This document shows positions 4,127 to 6,170 of a stretch of DNA of 6,170 bases, piece after piece (within the stretch, counting starts at the first letter, position 1; each line of letters starts with the position of its first letter). Source of the DNA: FEN-1297 sp046704255 (GTDB taxonomy: Bacteria > Bacteroidota > Ignavibacteria > Ignavibacteriales > Ignavibacteriaceae); NCBI GenBank assembly GCA_046704255.1, contig JBJKSH010000131.1, positions 1-6,170 of the forward strand, written 5' to 3'. The position numbers and the translations under genes were made by a program. Below the pieces are notes generated by a model, which worked only from the letters and a program-made list of their open reading frames with translations, did not search any database and was not told the DNA's origin.

Positions 4127-5377
4127 TTAATTAAAAACCTCTGTAATTTTCTTTAATGCTTTTACTAAAACATCAGCCTCTTCTTTTGTATTATACAAAG
4201 CAAAAGAAGCTCTTGATGTTGCCGGTACACAAAAGCGATCCATTAAAGGCTGTGTGCAGTGATGCCCGGTTCTAACGGCAATACCTTCGAAATCTAAAAA
4301 TGTTCCTACATCGTGCGGATGAATGTTCTCGAATACAAACGAAAGCACACTGCTTTTTCTTTTTGCATTACCTATAATTCTAAGTCCCGGCACTTCAATA
4401 ATTTTCTCTGTTGCATAGTCCAACACTTCTGCTTCATGTTTTGCAATCTCTTCTATATTTAATTCATTTATATAATCTATAGCAGTCCCTAACGCAATTG
4501 CATCCGCAATATTGGAAGTGCCTGCTTCGAATTTATAAGGAAGTTCATTATACGTAGTACCGTTGAAAGTAACCTTGGAAATCATATCACCACCGCCGAG
4601 AAACGGGGGCAGTTCATCTAAAAGTCTTTCTTTACCGTAAAGCACTCCTATTCCCGTTGGGCCGTAAATTTTGTGCCCGGAAAAAGCCAGAAAGTCGCAG
4701 TTAAGCTTTTGCACATCAACCGGTAAGTGTTGAATAGCCTGGGCAGCATCTATTAGTACAGGCACATTATGTTTATGTGCAATAGAAATAATTTCTTCAA
4801 CCGGATTAACGGTTCCCAAAGAATTTGAGACATAAACAACAGAAACAAGCTTCGTTTTTTCGTTTATCATTTTTTCAAAATCATCCAGAATAAGCTCGCC
4901 GTTATCGTCGACCGGGATAATTCTCAGCTTGATATCTTTTACGGGCTTTAACAACTGCCAGGGAACAATATTTGAATGATGTTCCATGCCGGTAATTATA
5001 ACTTCATCTCCGTCGTTAAAACCACCTCTTAAAAACGAGTTAGCAGCCAGGTTAATCGATTCTGTTGTACCTCTTGTAAAAATAATTTCCTTTTCGCTTG
5101 ATGCGTTTATAAAGTTCTTTATTTTAAAGCGTGCATCTTCAAATGCTTTAGTTGAAACTTCGCTTAGGTAATGAACGCCGCGGTGTATGTTGCCGTTCAT
5201 GGAAGAATAATATTTTATAAGCGAATCAATTACAACCTGCGGCTTTTGTGTTGTTGCCGCATTATCCAGGTAAACCAACGGTTTGCCGTGTACCTTTGTA
5301 TTAAGTATGGGAAAATCATTTCTAACCTTTTCCACGTTAAATATCTTTTTACCGTCTGCTGCTTCAACAATACTCAC
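4127..5377 (-). CDS. sufS: Cysteine desulfurase SufS
   Basis: A 416-residue PLP-dependent group II cysteine desulfurase, which converts cysteine to alanine and holds the sulfur as a persulfide for SufU. Visible landmarks are YLDNAATTQKP (36-46), the PLP-stacking histidine region MEHHSN (131-136), LIDAAQAIQH (208-217), the PLP lysine K236 in SGHKIYGPTG, the EAGTSNI loop (284-290), the catalytic cysteine C374 in RTGHHCTQP (369-377), and SRAS (388-391). The single GHHC turn and the short loop around C374 fit SufS rather than IscS/NifS. The start is GTG at 5377: an in-frame TAA lies immediately upstream, the first internal Met is at residue 60, and AAGGA lies 8 bases before the GTG. This leaves about 13 residues before NVEKVRNDFPIL, where many SufS proteins begin. 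It is 14 bases after sufD and 3 before sufU. Confidence 0.96.
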   Translation of the reverse strand: MSIVEAADGKKIFNVEKVRNDFPILNTKVHGKPLVYLDNAATTQKPQVVIDSLIKYYSSMNGNIHRGVHYLSEVSTKAFEDARFKIKNFINASSEKEIIFTRGTTESINLAANSFLRGGFNDGDEVIITGMEHHSNIVPWQLLKPVKDIKLRIIPVDDNGELILDDFEKMINEKTKLVSVVYVSNSLGTVNPVEEIISIAHKHNVPVLIDAAQAIQHLPVDVQKLNCDFLAFSGHKIYGPTGIGVLYGKERLLDELPPFLGGGDMISKVTFNGTTYNELPYKFEAGTSNIADAIALGTAIDYINELNIEEIAKHEAEVLDYATEKIIEVPGLRIIGNAKRKSSVLSFVFENIHPHDVGTFLDFEGIAVRTGHHCTQPLMDRFCVPATSRASFALYNTKEEADVLVKALKKITEVFN

Positions 5378-5391
5378 TTAAAATTCCTTCG

Positions 5392-6170
5392 TTAATCTTT
5401 ATTAAATCTTTTATCCAATATTTTTTCAAGATAATTTCTAATAGCTTCAATTTTAATTGAACGAACCACATCGCTTGCAAATGCATGGATTAAAATGGTC
5501 CGCGCTTTCTCTTCACCAATTCCCCTGGACTTTAAATAAAACATAGAATCTTTATCCAACTGCCCTACTGTAGCACCGTGGCTGCACTTTACGTCATCTG
5601 CAAAAATCTCTAATTGCGGCTTTGTGTTAACAAGTGCATCGCCGGATAAGATTATATTTTTGTTTTCCTGGAATGCATTTGTTTTTTGTGCATCCTGCCT
5701 AACCATTATCTTCCCGTTAAAAACTCCTCTGGATTTATCGTCGAGTATTCCTTTGTAATTTTCATGACTGTTGCAGTAAGGTTTAGCATGATCAATCATA
5801 GTGTGTGAATCGTATAATTGGTTGCCCTGTAATATGAACAACCCGTTTAATGTACATTCGCTTCCTTGACCGTTAAAAAACGATCTTACATCATTCCTTG
5901 TAATTTCTCCGCCGAAGGAAATTGAATGAGAAGTAAAATTGCTTCCTCTTTCCTGCCCAATATCTATCCGGGAAATATGAAATGCTTTAAGACTTTCTTC
6001 CTGCAGTTTGATATGATCAACAACTGCATTTTCCTCTGCAACAACTTCAGTTACTACATTTGTAAAATAAGTTTCATTGTTTAACGAAACAAAGTGTTCA
6101 ATAATAGAAACCTGAGAATTTTTTCCGGCAATAAATAAATTGCGCGGCTGGGAAAGAACCTGCTCATTCT
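5392..6170 (-). CDS. sufD: SufD, Fe-S scaffold subunit (C-terminal part, open at window edge)
   Basis: The frame is open to the window end and encodes about 258 residues, the C-terminal part of a protein normally of about 430. The reading runs through 5841, where an apparent start is only an internal TTG; the upstream codons continue the family (FISGG-like SISFGGEITRNDV, then FNGQGSECTLNGLFILQGNQ). This is the SufB/SufD beta-helix followed by the C-terminal helices (GIGEEKARTILIHAFASDV...). DVKCSHGATVGQLD carries the conserved cysteine and histidine shared by SufB and SufD. SufD is favoured because it directly precedes sufS and ends without the SufB-specific tail, but with the N-terminus missing SufB is not formally excluded. 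SufD binds SufB and SufC in the cytoplasmic SufBCD scaffold, whose genes are expected to the right. Confidence 0.92.
   Translation of the reverse strand, partial: NEQVLSQPRNLFIAGKNSQVSIIEHFVSLNNETYFTNVVTEVVAEENAVVDHIKLQEESLKAFHISRIDIGQERGSNFTSHSISFGGEITRNDVRSFFNGQGSECTLNGLFILQGNQLYDSHTMIDHAKPYCNSHENYKGILDDKSRGVFNGKIMVRQDAQKTNAFQENKNIILSGDALVNTKPQLEIFADDVKCSHGATVGQLDKDSMFYLKSRGIGEEKARTILIHAFASDVVRSIKIEAIRNYLEKILDKRFNKD

Noticed and set aside
4127..5377. IscS/NifS-type desulfurase
   Set aside because: The RTGHHCTQP active-site turn and the sufD/sufU neighbours fit the group II SufS type.
5392..5841. A complete short gene starting at 5841
   Set aside because: The codon there is TTG and the frame continues to the window edge with clear SufD sequence, so it is an internal codon of sufD.

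Overview
The window is AT-rich and bacterial, and it looks like part of a chromosome from the Bacteroidota/Ignavibacteriota/Chlorobiota superphylum. This is inferred from gene content (SufU-type SUF locus with a bacilliredoxin, an exported protein ending its signal in ...NAQ) and base composition, not from a marker gene. Several starts have clear Shine-Dalgarno sequences (GGAGG before the FMN-binding gene, AGGAG before the bacilliredoxin, AAGGA before sufS). That would be less usual for classical Bacteroidota and leans towards the Ignavibacteriota side.

Left part (1-900): an accessory, decaying stretch. A small GIY-YIG nuclease gene (39-296) is preceded by a hairpin. About 390 bp further on, the same hairpin and the first 24 codons of the gene recur (393-502) and then break off into unrelated sequence, leaving a pseudogene. 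Directly before the second copy is a GC-rich island (321-386) that resembles the 3' part of a tRNA (GGTTCGATTC T-loop-like string, terminal GCCA), followed by the A-run and hairpin. The repeating unit therefore reads: tRNA-3'-like tail, terminator-like hairpin, GIY-YIG start codon. This is the best candidate for an under-described element in the window. The rest, up to 856, holds no convincing gene, only a possible remnant of a phage-type domain.

Middle part (857-1942): a minus-strand FMN-binding split-barrel protein of the pyridoxamine-phosphate-oxidase family has a strong terminator behind it and an operator-like inverted repeat in front. It is divergent from a small plus-strand gene for an unrecognised exported protein.

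Right part (1944-6170): a minus-strand Fe-S cluster assembly (SUF) locus, transcribed right to left: sufD (cut by the window edge), sufS, sufU, sufT-like (DUF59/MIP18), a BrxA/BrxB-type bacilliredoxin and an Rrf2-family regulator with three cysteines suited to holding an Fe-S cluster. SufS takes sulfur from cysteine, SufU accepts it, SufD belongs to the scaffold complex whose SufB and SufC partners presumably lie to the right, SufT helps cluster maturation, the bacilliredoxin probably handles thiol redox, and the Rrf2 protein probably senses cluster status. The three longer gaps in this locus all contain short tandem repeats with an 8- or 16-bp period.
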